A DNA stretch of 64,000 nt from Nitzschia sp. DOCU1. Its lineage: Eukaryota; Bacillariophyta; Bacillariophyceae; Bacillariales; Bacillariaceae. Of this stretch, positions 40,823-51,832 are shown piece after piece. Made by a program: the position numbers and the translations under genes. The stretch's first letter is position 1; every line of letters begins with the position of its first letter. The notes under the pieces are model-generated. The model was not told where the DNA came from and made no database searches. It saw only the letters and a list, made by a program, of their open reading frames with translations. Location of the stretch: contig OX595992.1 of the NCBI GenBank assembly GCA_951394045.1, positions 2,480,001-2,544,000 on the forward strand, given 5' to 3'.

Positions 40823-43606
40823 ATGGTGTTGTCAATGTCGTCGTCGTCGTCGACTGTTAGATCTGTGAGTGCTCCAATGACGACGAGTACTTCTACTAAT
40901 GACGACCCAGGCAACTATCCCACGGGCGACACGGTTCCCTTTCCTCATGCCCAGCCCTATCCACAACAAGTAGCCTTTATGAATGCCTTGTTGCAGGGTA
41001 TTCGTGATTCGCAAGGATGTCCCATTTTGTGTCTCGAATCGCCCACGGGAACGGGAAAATCCTTGAGTTTGGCGTGTGCCAGTTTAGCATGGCTCGACTA
41101 CATGACACTACAAGACGAACAAGAAGCGTCTACGGCTGCTACTAGTACAGTCACTCCCACCTCTACTACTTCTACTACTAGTAGTACAGGTTTGTCATGG
41201 TTGGATGACTGGCAACCCACTGAAAATCAAGACCAAGTTCGTCAAAAGGAACTTGTCGGAAAGTTGCATTTGGAAGAACAGAAACGCCAATTGCAGCTCC
41301 AACAGTATCTGGCACAAATTCCCAAAGACAAGGAACGTCGTGAAAATCAAATTCGTCAAGCCATTACCAAGGCCAAAGTCCAAGCTCGTAAACGACAACG
41401 CACTCAACCCAAAATTGAATATCAAGACGATGACGACAACGACTTGGAGAACACTACATCTCGTAGTCATCGTCGTCCTCCACAACGAGGATCTCCATTG
41501 TGGTTATTGGAGCCCTTGTCTGTCGACTTGTCGTTGTCATCGTCGTCTAAAAGACGTCGTCAAATCATTTATGCCGCACGGACGCATTCGCAATTATCGC
41601 AATTCATTGGAGAAGTCTCCAAAACCAAGTGGGCTACTAGTGTCAGAGTCGTAGCTCTAGGAAGTCGATCACAAGGATTGTGTGGTTATCTTTCAAAGTC
41701 AAAAAAGATATCTGAAGCGGCATTGACCGAGCAGTGTTTGGATTTGCGACAATCCAAAAAACGAAGTGGAGGATCATCGACCTGTGCTTGTCCTTTTTAT
41801 CAACCGGATGCGATTGCAACCTTGGCCTTGCATTCTCTCAGTCAACCGACCGACATTGAAGAAATGGTTCAGTTTGGTCATGCCACACAAACTTGTGCCT
41901 ATTATGCGACTCGTCAAGCATTGAATCAAGCACAATTGGTGGTGGTGCCCTATTCACTACTTTTAGATGCTACGACGCGAAAGTCGGTTGGTTTGCAATT
42001 GGAAGGAAACTTGGTATTGGTCGATGAAGCTCATAATCTTCCGCAAGCTATTGAAGGATTGCAAAGTGCCCGCGTTTCGTTGCAAATCTTGCAAGCCGCC
42101 TTGGCACAAGTCGAACGATACACCAACAAGTATTTACTAGAGCAAGATCGATTGAATGCTCGACATGGGCAATTATTAGGACAGCTCAAAACGTTGATCA
42201 AGGGATTTCAAAAGAGCCTAAAGGCAACAACAACAACAACAACATCCAACGAATCGAGTGGTCGCGCAAGCAAGACATTGCTTTCGATTTCGGAATATCT
42301 TTGTCAATATCGACTCGAGTCCATCAATTTGTTTCCTCTCTTGAGATATATGAAAGAAAGTCGATTGTCGCAAAAATTGTTGGGATTTATGAAAGACAAG
42401 AATGACAAGACGAGGACCACCGCAGAAACTGTTCCATCAGCAGCGGCATCATCGAGTGATACTACTACGACTACTACTACTCTATCTTCCCATATTTCTC
42501 CCATGTCCATTGTGGAATCCTTCTTGACCAAAATCAATACCTTTGAACCTCAACATGCCAAATTGATTGTGTCTGCCGATCAATTAGAATTGGTCGTGTT
42601 GAATCCTGCCGTACATGCGCAAGATGACTTGTATCGTTTACCACATGCCGTATGTTTGGTGGGTGGTACTCTACAGCCCTTGCCCACCTTGATGCAAGAA
42701 TTGATTCCTCACTTGGCACCCGAAGCCAGCAAAGCACAAGCCTTGATTACCAAATCTTGTGCTGCATCCAACAACAAGAAACCATGGACATTGTATCAAT
42801 CGCCGTCCTTTGTGGGATTTTCTTGTGATCACGTGGTTTCCAAAGATCACGTCTTGTTACAAGCCATGACACGCGTCGGAAACACGACCTTGGATATTCG
42901 ACACTCGACACGATCCTTGCCTACCACTATTCAAGCGATCGGGTCAGGCTTGTTGAACGTGTGTCGTACCATACCCCATGGTATGGTCGTCTTTTTACCA
43001 TCGTATTCGTACGAACAAGTCTTGATACAAGGCTGGAAGACCATAAAAGTACCCGGCTCGACAGTGTCTATTTGGGATGCCCTCGCGGAAATCAAACCTC
43101 TCTTTCGAGAACCCAAACTACGCACCGAAATGGAAGCGACACTTCAACAATTTAGTCAAACAGCCGAGGCGACTCGCCGTGGCGCCTTGCTGTTTGCCGT
43201 CGTGGGTGGCAAATTGTCCGAGGGAATCAACTTTGCCAATCGTCTTTGTCGTTGTGTAGTGGTGGTCGGTTTACCATATGCCGACAAGTCGGATCCTGTG
43301 CTACAAGAAAAGCTACGGTATTTGCAACAAGGCGGCTCTGGTGCTGCGGCTAGTCAACAATATTATCAGTCGCTGTGTCTTCGTGCTGTCAATCAATCGG
43401 TGGGACGAGCGATTCGTCATGCCAAGGACTATGCCGCTATAGTATTGATGGATGCACGGTATCCGCGAGATGTCGGTATTGCAACGGGCTTACCCCAATG
43501 GTTGACATTGAGTACTCCGAATTGGCGACAACAAGAGGGGACGATGGAAAATGTAGTCCGTCAATTACGGGCATTTTTTGCCAACCCCAAGTTTCGGGAC
43601 GAATAA
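40823..43606 (+). CDS. DDX11/CHL1-type Fe-S DNA helicase
   Basis: Single-exon protein of 927 residues. Superfamily 2, XPD-like helicase. FPHAQPYPQQVAFM opens the domain (Q-box region), with Walker A ESPTGTGKS at about 72-80, YAARTHSQLSQF (motif Ia), DEAH at 401-404 (LVLVDEAHNLP), GKLSEGINFANRLC (motif V region), GLPYADKSDP, and QSVGRAIRH at 858-866 (motif VI). Cysteines in LCGYLSK, EQCLDL, STCACPFY and TQTCAYY between motifs Ia and II supply the Fe-S cluster ligands. The Lys/Arg/Gln-rich insert between motifs I and Ia is typical of DDX11/CHL1 rather than XPD or RTEL1. Family role: 5'-3' unwinding in sister-chromatid cohesion and replication-fork processing in the nucleus. One of the few single-copy housekeeping genes in the window. 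Confidence 0.92.
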   Translation: MVLSMSSSSSTVRSVSAPMTTSTSTNDDPGNYPTGDTVPFPHAQPYPQQVAFMNALLQGIRDSQGCPILCLESPTGTGKSLSLACASLAWLDYMTLQDEQEASTAATSTVTPTSTTSTTSSTGLSWLDDWQPTENQDQVRQKELVGKLHLEEQKRQLQLQQYLAQIPKDKERRENQIRQAITKAKVQARKRQRTQPKIEYQDDDDNDLENTTSRSHRRPPQRGSPLWLLEPLSVDLSLSSSSKRRRQIIYAARTHSQLSQFIGEVSKTKWATSVRVVALGSRSQGLCGYLSKSKKISEAALTEQCLDLRQSKKRSGGSSTCACPFYQPDAIATLALHSLSQPTDIEEMVQFGHATQTCAYYATRQALNQAQLVVVPYSLLLDATTRKSVGLQLEGNLVLVDEAHNLPQAIEGLQSARVSLQILQAALAQVERYTNKYLLEQDRLNARHGQLLGQLKTLIKGFQKSLKATTTTTTSNESSGRASKTLLSISEYLCQYRLESINLFPLLRYMKESRLSQKLLGFMKDKNDKTRTTAETVPSAAASSSDTTTTTTTLSSHISPMSIVESFLTKINTFEPQHAKLIVSADQLELVVLNPAVHAQDDLYRLPHAVCLVGGTLQPLPTLMQELIPHLAPEASKAQALITKSCAASNNKKPWTLYQSPSFVGFSCDHVVSKDHVLLQAMTRVGNTTLDIRHSTRSLPTTIQAIGSGLLNVCRTIPHGMVVFLPSYSYEQVLIQGWKTIKVPGSTVSIWDALAEIKPLFREPKLRTEMEATLQQFSQTAEATRRGALLFAVVGGKLSEGINFANRLCRCVVVVGLPYADKSDPVLQEKLRYLQQGGSGAAASQQYYQSLCLRAVNQSVGRAIRHAKDYAAIVLMDARYPRDVGIATGLPQWLTLSTPNWRQQEGTMENVVRQLRAFFANPKFRDE

Positions 43607-43946
43607 ACCACATGTTGGGAGATGACTAACGAATAGCTACAAGTAGCCAGAGTGCGAGCTTTTATTGATTGATATCTATCGTCGCACTATCTATAGCAAG
43701 TGGTAATAGAAACCACTACTATCATGAGGAGCAGCAAAAGCGCCTCTCTACCGATATCGTACTGGTAATAGAAGAAGAAGCTACGTCATAAGAAATCACT
43801 TTTTGTCGCGACACTCAGTGAAAGCAGCGTAGAATACCACACACTACTACTACTCTATTCTCGTTGTAACAGGAGCATAGATCAATATATCTTGTAATTA
43901 TCCAATAGAATACAAAAAAGGGCATCTTGTGTCGGGCACGGAAGCA
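43607..43946. other. Spacer between convergent genes
   Basis: About 340 bases, 3' of the helicase and of the oxidoreductase. AT-rich, no gene seen. Confidence 0.5.
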
Positions 43947-45089
43947 CTATTCTTTCAATCCCAATTGACCCTTGGGGACAAACAAAAACATGGTCGAACT
44001 CTTGAGCCATGGCGATAGAAATTGTGTATAACAACAGGGATATTGTGCGACTCCGGTTTGCTTTCCCATGGTCACAACATACATTTCGGGCTGCAACAAG
44101 ACTTTGCGCATTTTCTTTTCGACATTTTCGTAGTTTCCGGTTTGAATGGCATCCAATTGAACTGCAATATTCTTGCCAATCACACCCATGGTCCCTAGCA
44201 CTTGACTTCCTGAATTGGGAAGTAAATCACAACAATCTCCCAAGGCAAACAAACTTTGTTCGGCACCCTTGACGCGAAAGTATTCATCGACTTCAATAAA
44301 ACCCTTGTTGTCTAAAAATTTGGAATCCAACAAGGAATTGCAAGAATAAAAGCCAGTTGTCCATACGACATGTTGAGCATCAACTTGTTTTTGTGCCTTT
44401 TCTAGAATTGGGGCAGGGCCCTTTTCGCCTTTTTTGGGTGGCACGACACGTTCATTCAAAATAACTTGAACGCCGAGTTGTTCCAATTTCTTTAGAGCCA
44501 TGGCGGCGGCTTTGGGGGTAAACTGGGGAGCACACAATTGATCACCAGAATGCACTAGCGTAATTTTGATGGAGGTATTCCCCGCCTCGCGGGCAAAATA
44601 CGCCAAATCACCAGCAAATTCGACACCAATCAAACCACCACCCACAATCAATACACTCTTGGCCTGAGTGTATTTTTGGCGTTCCACCTCTAATTGTGCA
44701 TACCGTCGATCTTTATCGCCGGAACCTTCCTTGGCCTTGAGAGAGGGCGGACCCTTGCCCAAGGCTGGAAATTTCGTTTGCGATCCCGTGCAAATTACGG
44801 CAATGTTAAATTCCATGACCGTCCCATCGGTCAGTGTCGCATCGGTTTCCGTGAGTTTCGTCACAGTACTACGAACGACCTTGACGGATTTCGAGACGGC
44901 CCACTTGGCAATCGAAAAGGTGCATTTCGAGGCAATGTTGGGATCAAAAATGGCACGCAAACTAGCCCAGTGAATTTCCATGTATTCCTTGGGGTCCACC
45001 AAGGTAATTTCCACGTGCTTGTCATGTTTTCGTAAACTCGTGGCTGCCGTCATACCGGCAATCCCACCACCCACAATCAAGACTTTCAT
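43947..45089 (-). CDS. AIF/FSP1-like FAD-dependent pyridine-nucleotide oxidoreductase
   Basis: Single-exon protein of 380 residues. FAD-binding motif VLIVGGGIAGMTAA at the very N-terminus, NAD(P)H-binding motif VLIVGGGLIGVEFAGDL at mid-length, and a late FALGDCCDL that matches the flavin-contacting GD motif. The order is that of the pyridine nucleotide-disulphide oxidoreductase fold, closest to AIFM2/FSP1 and plant/fungal AMID-like proteins. No redox-active CxxC is seen, consistent with NADH:quinone-type oxidation rather than disulphide reduction. No signal peptide. Family knowledge suggests quinone reduction at membranes or lipid droplets; this is not shown here. The start is the only Met preceding the nucleotide-binding strand. 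Confidence 0.9.
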   Translation of the reverse strand: MKVLIVGGGIAGMTAATSLRKHDKHVEITLVDPKEYMEIHWASLRAIFDPNIASKCTFSIAKWAVSKSVKVVRSTVTKLTETDATLTDGTVMEFNIAVICTGSQTKFPALGKGPPSLKAKEGSGDKDRRYAQLEVERQKYTQAKSVLIVGGGLIGVEFAGDLAYFAREAGNTSIKITLVHSGDQLCAPQFTPKAAAMALKKLEQLGVQVILNERVVPPKKGEKGPAPILEKAQKQVDAQHVVWTTGFYSCNSLLDSKFLDNKGFIEVDEYFRVKGAEQSLFALGDCCDLLPNSGSQVLGTMGVIGKNIAVQLDAIQTGNYENVEKKMRKVLLQPEMYVVTMGKQTGVAQYPCCYTQFLSPWLKSSTMFLFVPKGQLGLKE

Positions 45090-46814
45090 TGTTTTCTAGT
45101 AGTTTCAGGCAAGAGGTAGGAATGGTGATGAGCGATAGAAGGATAATGAGAGCACTACTGTATCTGTCGCCCGGAAAGTGGATTTTGCGACAGTCAGTGA
45201 CAACAAAGATACGGTTTCCGCCGCGCCTCCCCTCCAGCAACGAATGAAGGAATCTTGTCGATGTCTCTTGAAAGAAGCACAATGTCCTTCGAGCGTCCTC
45301 TAAATAAATTGACGGAGGATTTATTGTGATATCCTTAATTTTCAGGGTCATAGTCGGCACACGCCAAGCGATCCCCCAACGGACGCACCAATATTTTTCG
45401 GCCACCACCCGTCGAACCCGCCCATCGCAAGCCCTACTCTCCCCTCGCTATTTGGACAGCGGCGCCGGGATGGAAGAAAAGGGAGCTTTTGGCTCCATTG
45501 TGGCTCTTATCCATACACCGATTGACTGCTTGTTCGTCCACACACATCGTTCCTTGAAAGCTGCTGCTGCTATTACAGTAAGATCATCCATTCATTCATA
45601 CTATCATAATGCTGTGCTGCAACGACAATGAATGGGCGGAAACTGCCACGTGGGTAACTTTACTCTTTTGCACTTTGAAGGATGTGGATGACACGACAGA
45701 CTAGCTACTACCAAGGCATCGGTAGAAAAAGTACGCTAGTACTACTATCAGCAGGCAAGAGTGTGGTCTGACAAGACAGTCGGTCGTTCATGAATAGTAT
45801 GGTTGTGCCCCTTACTCATACCATGTACATGGGACTCCCCGCCCGGAATGAAGATGATGTTGTGCTCTATGGAAGGACGAAGGGAAGATTCGGGCTTTTA
45901 TTCTTCATCAGATCGACTACTCGAATTGAACGAAAAGGTGTTGGTAGTAGTGGTGACGATGGTCATGTGAAGGATATATGTTGGGCAGGGATATTACTGA
46001 TACTACCAGCAGCACTCGCATGCTTTTCATTTATGCCAGAGATTTTGTGGCAGTCTCAAGTGGAGTCCGTCTTCGACAAACACAGGAGAGAATTGTTGAT
46101 GATGTGGACACCCGCCTCCTCCACCTCCACGCAGGTCTGTGAGAGAAAGAGGACGATGTCCAAAACCTATTTTTTCTCCTTTGGTTGAAGACGGGGGCTG
46201 GTACTACGATTTCGGATCAAGCATCATACTACAACGTGGGTAGCTATTAGGAAGCCAAGAACTTCAAAGCAAGCAGCGGGTTGGAATGAAATATAGAGAA
46301 TGTTTCTTGTTGCTTGACAAAGAGACAATCGTTCCTGTTGTAGCAATAGGAGTAGTTCCCCCCGCCGATATGACCAGTCTATCTTGATAGTGGCAAAGTC
46401 TAGGTATTACTGTACTACACATGACGACCGTAGCCTGTTGGTAGCGTCATGGTCGTGACAATATAGCTAGAGAGGTGATTGGCCTATCTTCTTTCTCGGA
46501 CGATGGCTACACAGCAAAATACTACCGGTAAAAGTGCGCTTTCACTGACCTACCAAAACCGATCGACATTTTGACACAAAATGACTATTTCGAACGAATG
46601 AAAGGGCTGGTTAGTCCGGTAAGTCGAAAGTTGCACACACGTCAGTCGCGACAAAAAGTCTCACAAAAAAAAAGACACGTCAACTTTTGCCGCGTTCCTT
46701 GTTCCCTCCGACGCATCTTTTACCATCATCACAAATCACTCTTCTAATTGCATTGACATCCTTTGCTTTCCTTGGCCTTTGTATCGCTGATTATACTTTG
46801 GTACCTACGCCACG
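45090..46814. other. 1.7-kb intergenic region without a supported gene
   Basis: Short open frames only, without domains. ACTACCGGTA at 46521-46530. Contains the promoters of the oxidoreductase gene (leftward) and SET copy B (rightward). Confidence 0.5.
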
Positions 46815-48086
46815 ATGAAGTTTCAGCTCGCTTTTGTCGGTCTTCTCTTTCCAGGAGTGGCATCTGGCTTTTCGTTTCAACCTGCCACTCGCGGCGCCGT
46901 GGATATCCGAGAAAGTGCACCCCGAGATGTTCGCACCATGTCCGAATGGGCGGCCCAATGTGGAGTTCAAAAGGCCCCTGGCGTTGAGATTTCCAGTTTC
47001 GATGGCCAAGACTTTTTTGCGGTAGCACAAGCCCCCATTGCTGCTGGGAGTCCTGTGCTGTTTGTGCCCAATGAAATGATCTTTTCTGCTTCCAAATCAT
47101 CTCAGGAATTCGGTCAGGCACTTCAGCAAGCCGAGAGAGAACTGGCCAATGGCAAGTGCCCCGAGAAGATTCCTTTGTTTCGTGTCTTTATCAAAATTCT
47201 GGTGGAGTACGAAAAAGGTCAACAGTCGCCTTGGTTTCCTTGGCTCAACGCCATGCCCCGCGCCTTTTACAATGGAGCCGCCATGACGTTTGCTTGCTTT
47301 GATGTGTTGCCCCCGTATGCCGCTTGGTTGGCCATGAGTGAGCGCATCAACTCTGTCAACTTTCAAAAAGCTGTTAAATATGTGCCGATTTTGAGTGAAG
47401 AGACGAAAAATGACGTGACAACTCTCAAATGGGCCTACAATGTAGCTACGACCCGCGCCGTGGAGTTGAACGGCGAAAAACTCATTGCACCCATGGCCGA
47501 CATGTTTAACCATGGCACAGAAACTGAGGTTGAGCTCGGTCTCGATGCAAGTGGTAACGTCATGGCTTATGCTACCCGAGATATTCTGGCAGGCTCTCCT
47601 CTTCGAGTTTCCTTGGGCGACCCCACAAATCCTTCACCCATATTTGCCCGATATGGATTCCTCGACGAGTCGTCTCCCGCTACTTTTTGTAAAACCATGC
47701 AATTGCAAAACGAAATGGAACAGCTTGGCTACAAGTTTTCGGATATGCTGTTTTACAAGGATACAGGCGACATTGCACCTGCAGTGTACGACGTCTTTCT
47801 GTTCTCCATTCTCAAACAAGATCCCAACACTCAACGAGGCTTTTATCAAGCCGTCATGAATCGTGACGAAGCCACCAAGAGTCAATATCATCAACACTAC
47901 TTTCCCTACACTCTTGCGGCGCTAAAAAAGCATGTCGATGACTCGCTCCGTGAGCTGGATACTCTGTCCGCCAAGGCCAGAACTTATGATGCTCGAACCC
48001 ACCCACGTGTACCAGTAATCCTGGCGCACAATCAATTTGTGAAGCAAACCTTTATGAGAGTCAAGGCGAATCTAGACAGACTGTAG
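46815..48086 (+). CDS. SET-domain protein-lysine methyltransferase (RuBisCO LSMT-like), copy B
   Basis: Protein of 423 residues, opposite in strand to copy A and similar along its whole length. Signal peptide MKFQLAFVGLLFPGVASG followed by FSFQPATRG, again a plastid-type bipartite start. SET motifs: PVLFVPNEMIFSAS, KWAYNVATTRAVEL, PMADMFNHGTE, LRVSLGDPTNPSPIFARYGF; C-terminal helical domain with the same NRDEATKSQYHQHYFPYT pattern. The catalytic FNHG and the following YGF are intact in both copies, so both are probably active. Copy A and B differ mainly in codon third positions and scattered conservative substitutions. Function as for copy A; whether they divide substrates is unknown. Confidence 0.9.
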   Translation: MKFQLAFVGLLFPGVASGFSFQPATRGAVDIRESAPRDVRTMSEWAAQCGVQKAPGVEISSFDGQDFFAVAQAPIAAGSPVLFVPNEMIFSASKSSQEFGQALQQAERELANGKCPEKIPLFRVFIKILVEYEKGQQSPWFPWLNAMPRAFYNGAAMTFACFDVLPPYAAWLAMSERINSVNFQKAVKYVPILSEETKNDVTTLKWAYNVATTRAVELNGEKLIAPMADMFNHGTETEVELGLDASGNVMAYATRDILAGSPLRVSLGDPTNPSPIFARYGFLDESSPATFCKTMQLQNEMEQLGYKFSDMLFYKDTGDIAPAVYDVFLFSILKQDPNTQRGFYQAVMNRDEATKSQYHQHYFPYTLAALKKHVDDSLRELDTLSAKARTYDARTHPRVPVILAHNQFVKQTFMRVKANLDRL

Positions 48087-48594
48087 AAGTGCTACAAAAA
48101 CAAACAGGAATGTACTTCTCAAGCATTGGTAGCTGGAATTTCCGGCCAAATGGAATGCATGTGAACCTATTCTCCAGTTTCTTCCGTGCTTTCCTCCCCC
48201 TCAATCCATTCCCACCGCCACCATTTCATGAACCTGGTAGACTTGATGTCCATCCCAGCCAGTGCTACCGCTCTATCGATCTTATAAACTTGGGTGTCGC
48301 CACGGTACTTAAGGTCGTCTCGCGCAGTGATCTCGAGTAGACTTGCAATAGATTTTCCATGCCAAATCTACTAGTCTTTGATCTGCATCATAGTAACAGC
48401 TAGTGGGATTCAGTACTAACTTCCTAGAGGCGTCACAATTTTATTCCGTCAACGCCCCGGAGCTTGTTGTAGGAAAAGCCAGCGAGAAGATAATAATCGG
48501 TATCGCAGGTATGAACAAATAAATCTTAAAATCAACTGATATCTAGAGCCTAGTAGTAGTGGCCGAGCCCCTCTCTTTTTCGCTCTCTCTTCCC
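48087..48594. other. Spacer between convergent SET copy B and VWA copy B
   Basis: About 510 bases; no gene seen. Unlike block A, here the SET and VWA genes are tail to tail. Confidence 0.5.
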
Positions 48595-50028
48595 CTAATG
48601 CATCATAGAATGCAACTGCTGCTTGAATTGTTGTACCTGAGGGATTTGATTGGCGGTAGGAGCTCTCAGGAAATCTTCAATATTCCAACGGGCGTTCTTT
48701 TTGAATGTATCCGTTGGGCCTTCGATCTTGCGAGCTTGTTGTGCTTTTAGGAATTCATTGAAGTAGTGACGATACGACTCCTCATTGTGTTGGATACCCA
48801 ACAAATTATCCAACGTAGGCTTGGTAAAAGGCACAGATTCATCCATGGCATCCAAATCATCTGGATTCATGGCGGCAACCAATGTACAAATCAAATGGAA
48901 GCCCTTGGTATAAGGCAAGGCGGCACCTTGATCACGCAAGACTTCTTGCGATTCATCCTTGAAATCGTCCGACTCGGAGCAATACGGGACGACTTCTTCG
49001 GCATCTTTCATCCACTCGACTTGATCATCTTCATTGGTACAACTAATAAAAGTCATTGGATTTCCAGCCGGATCTTGACGATTCTTGAAAATGTTGATGA
49101 TTTCTTGTTGGGCTCGGGCACCTCCATTGGGGACACCATCTCCGAAAAACCATCGGGCAATCGAGACACCTTGTCCTCGCAACAAGGATTCTTGAAACTT
49201 TTCCAAAGCGGGCGTCGTTCCTGCCGGTCCTGCTGTAAAGGCCGCATCAATTTGCGAATAGGCATCTTGTAGAAACGTTTTGGGGTCTCTTCCCTGACGA
49301 GTCAAACTAATGCGAGTTTTGCGATTCAAGAATTCAATGCCGATTTGAGTGAAAGGCACATACGCCAAGATTTCAATCATTTCCTTGAGGCGATGTTGAG
49401 CCTCTTGCCAACGTGTTTGGGGTTGACGGGTGGTGGGATTCACCGAATCAGTAAGACATTGCATGGATCCTGAATCATCAATAATGAATTCCAATGACTG
49501 GAATTCCGACAACATCATGAGCTATAAAAACCAGGGATAGGACAGGTAATAGAGACAGACGATGCAAGAAGTGAGAGACGACGACCAGGACCTCTTTGAT
49601 GATTCGACTCCCAATGAAAGAATAGCAAGGAAGCTACCGGTAGATAATGCCAGCCTTTGCTATTAGTCCCTCCCTGCCTACCATCCACGTACCTTATTCA
49701 TGAGTCCAATCGGCACTTCGTACTTGGCTAAAACGGATCCTAGTTCGTCCACCATCACGTCAGGCTGCATTCCCGCCTCGAGACAAATTTCTGGCTCTTG
49801 CATCATTTCAATCGTCGCGTTTGTACTATCGGCCAGAGGAATCTCTTGCCCCAGATCTTCGTTGAGCTGCATGTGATCTTCCATACTCGAAATGACCGGC
49901 AAAGCCACATTGGAATTTGCCACCGACGTGGCTGGCGCACCCCCATTTTGAGCTTCTTGCCACTTTTTATACTCGGGGTTGAGTTTCATAACACCATTGA
50001 TTTTGACGTATTTCTTGGGGGCCGACAT
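48595..50028 (-). CDS. VWA-domain protein, copy B
   Basis: Exons 50028-49693 and 49521-48595 (336 and 927 bases, identical to copy A), about 420 residues. N-terminal MSAPKKYVKINGVMKLNPEY parallels copy A. The VWA fold is intact: DDSGSM, GPAGTTPALE and WFFGDGVPNGG. Conservation is dense even in the non-VWA N-terminus (ISSMEDHMQLNEDLGQEIPL), so that region is probably a folded or interacting part rather than filler. The intron of copy B holds a CTACCGGTAG motif (49633-49642) and shows no evident similarity to that of copy A. Role unknown. Confidence 0.86.
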
Positions 50029-50560
50029 GATGATGATGAGTTGCTGTTGCCGTTTTTTGCGTTTGCTTTCTTCGTTTGTGATAATGAGAGAGTGGCCGTT
50101 GCCTTTTCACCTTGGTCCACCGATAATAGATATCTTTCGTTTGTAGGCGGAACGCGTAGATAGATCGTGACCTTCCGATTTTCACCTAAGCGGTGCACCA
50201 TGTCCTCGCAAGATTGATTCAAAGCCGGGATTGGAGGGAGAAAGCGAACGATCGAATGCTTCGAATCTTTGTCGTGGCCACGTGGCAGCGCGGCGACGAC
50301 GCGGCCAGCTGGCAGCAGTTTGGCGGGACTTGGAGTCCCGCCTGACCCACGTCGTCACGCTAACTTGGGAATCAATCGGAATCATCACAAAACCGCCAGC
50401 GCCTACTCCCATCGTCATCCAAAAAACGAACTACGGTAGTCATCCTGTCTATCGGAACACACTCCTATTACCACGACCTCGGCATGAGAGCGGTCGTAGT
50501 ACCCACCAGCAAGAGTTACGACAAGGACGGAGCTCCTTTTGCACTGTAGCATGCTTCAGG
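50029..50560. other. Intergenic region, divergent promoters of VWA copy B and the hydrolase
   Basis: The hydrolase frame is open here back to 50231, but the translation is Arg-rich and without family features, so I treat it as untranslated. Confidence 0.45.
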
Positions 50561-51832
50561 ATGATGACGTTTATCAGCAATAGCAACGCAAAATCGCCTC
50601 CTCCATTTACCATTACACGCCACTATTACAAGGGCACAAACCGAACCGAACAGTCGCTCGATGTATACGAACCTCACTATACTGAGAGCGATAACAATGA
50701 TAATCGCCCCACAATTGTGTTAGTCATGGGGTCGGGGTGGTTAGGTCATCAATGGTGGATCTACAAATGTACGAACTGGTGGAATGCAAGTGGCGCTGTC
50801 ACTTTGGCCCACTTGGGTTATCGGACCATTTCTGTTCGACATGCCGGTGGCTTTTTCAAAGTACCCCCACTGCCATCATCACAAACATGGCGTCTATTCC
50901 TGCTATTGCCATTCCTAGTAGGTATGGTGGGGTGCCTGGCTCAAGTCGTTGTTGTCAACATTCCTAATGACGACCCAGCGAACGAACCAGTCGACGAACA
51001 ATGGCAACAGCAAGAGCTACAACAACAGCTTGTACTTTGGAAATGGATGACCCTCATTTTCTTCGTTTGGATCGTATTGGCATGGCAAGGACAAGGAGCT
51101 GCCATGCTTCCAGACATGATTCAAGATGTTGCCGATGCGTTGCAGTTTATTCATGACGACCTGGGTCATACCCAAATCCTCTTGGGTGGGTATTCGTCGG
51201 GGGGTCATGTCGTGGCCAACCTATTATCGCAACGACACTTTGGCAAGTTGGAACAAAAAATCCCACAAACGTGGATTCAAGGCGTATTTTACTTGTCGGG
51301 GGTCTTGTCGTTGGATTCGTGGCTCATGAATTTTGTCACATTGACAGTCTTTGGCAAGTGGGCTCGAGACATTCCAAGTCCCTATACTACTACATCATCA
51401 CAACAACAAGAACCTTATAACCGCCATTGGCTTCCACCACCGCCCCATCCTTGGAAACATTTGGTAGTAGGTTGTCGTCACGAAACTTTTGGTGTACCCG
51501 TGTTGGATGCCACCTTTTGTGCCAAGGCCTATGCCGAGTGGCTCGCAGAGCAACAGAATGTACCAGCCAAGAATGTATTGGTCGATTCGAATCATTGGAG
51601 TGTCTTGAATAGTCATGCACTGAGCAAGGCACTCGACGAACACTTACCATGGTTATGGAATGATGATGACAAGTATACTACGAAAACAAAGACATTTCAA
51701 GAAAAAACGAGAACCAGGGACAAGCAGCAACAGCCTAGTTTGGAAAGCACGGCTTCCAGCTCTTTCGGTAGTAGCAGCCGAAGCAGCAGCAGTAGTAGTA
51801 GCCGAAGTAGGAGCGAACATGTTGCGCATTGA
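50561..51832 (+). CDS. Alpha/beta-hydrolase, carboxylesterase/prenylcysteine methylesterase-like
   Basis: Protein of about 423 residues from the ATG at 50561 (MMTFISNSN). The frame extends upstream to 50231 without conserved sequence. The fold is shown by LDVYEP, then VLVMGSGWLGHQWW (oxyanion-hole region), LGYRTISVRHAGGF, and the nucleophile elbow GYSSGG at about 210-215 with Ser212 in G-x-S-x-G. A late HW in DSNHWSVL may supply the catalytic His. Two hydrophobic stretches (FLLLPFLVGMVGCLAQVVVV and LIFFVWIVLAW) inserted before the elbow suggest a membrane-bound enzyme, as in isoprenylcysteine methylesterases. The C-terminus ends in a long Ser/Arg run. The assignment to esterase is good; the specific substrate is inference. 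Confidence 0.78.
   Translation: MMTFISNSNAKSPPPFTITRHYYKGTNRTEQSLDVYEPHYTESDNNDNRPTIVLVMGSGWLGHQWWIYKCTNWWNASGAVTLAHLGYRTISVRHAGGFFKVPPLPSSQTWRLFLLLPFLVGMVGCLAQVVVVNIPNDDPANEPVDEQWQQQELQQQLVLWKWMTLIFFVWIVLAWQGQGAAMLPDMIQDVADALQFIHDDLGHTQILLGGYSSGGHVVANLLSQRHFGKLEQKIPQTWIQGVFYLSGVLSLDSWLMNFVTLTVFGKWARDIPSPYTTTSSQQQEPYNRHWLPPPPHPWKHLVVGCRHETFGVPVLDATFCAKAYAEWLAEQQNVPAKNVLVDSNHWSVLNSHALSKALDEHLPWLWNDDDKYTTKTKTFQEKTRTRDKQQQPSLESTASSSFGSSSRSSSSSSSRSRSEHVAH

Noticed and set aside
45326..46188. Short frames between the AIF-like and SET genes
   Set aside because: Unrelated compositions, no shared frame or splice pattern, no domain.
50231..50560. N-terminal extension of the alpha/beta-hydrolase
   Set aside because: Open but Arg-rich, unlike the family. 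The conserved part follows the ATG at 50561.
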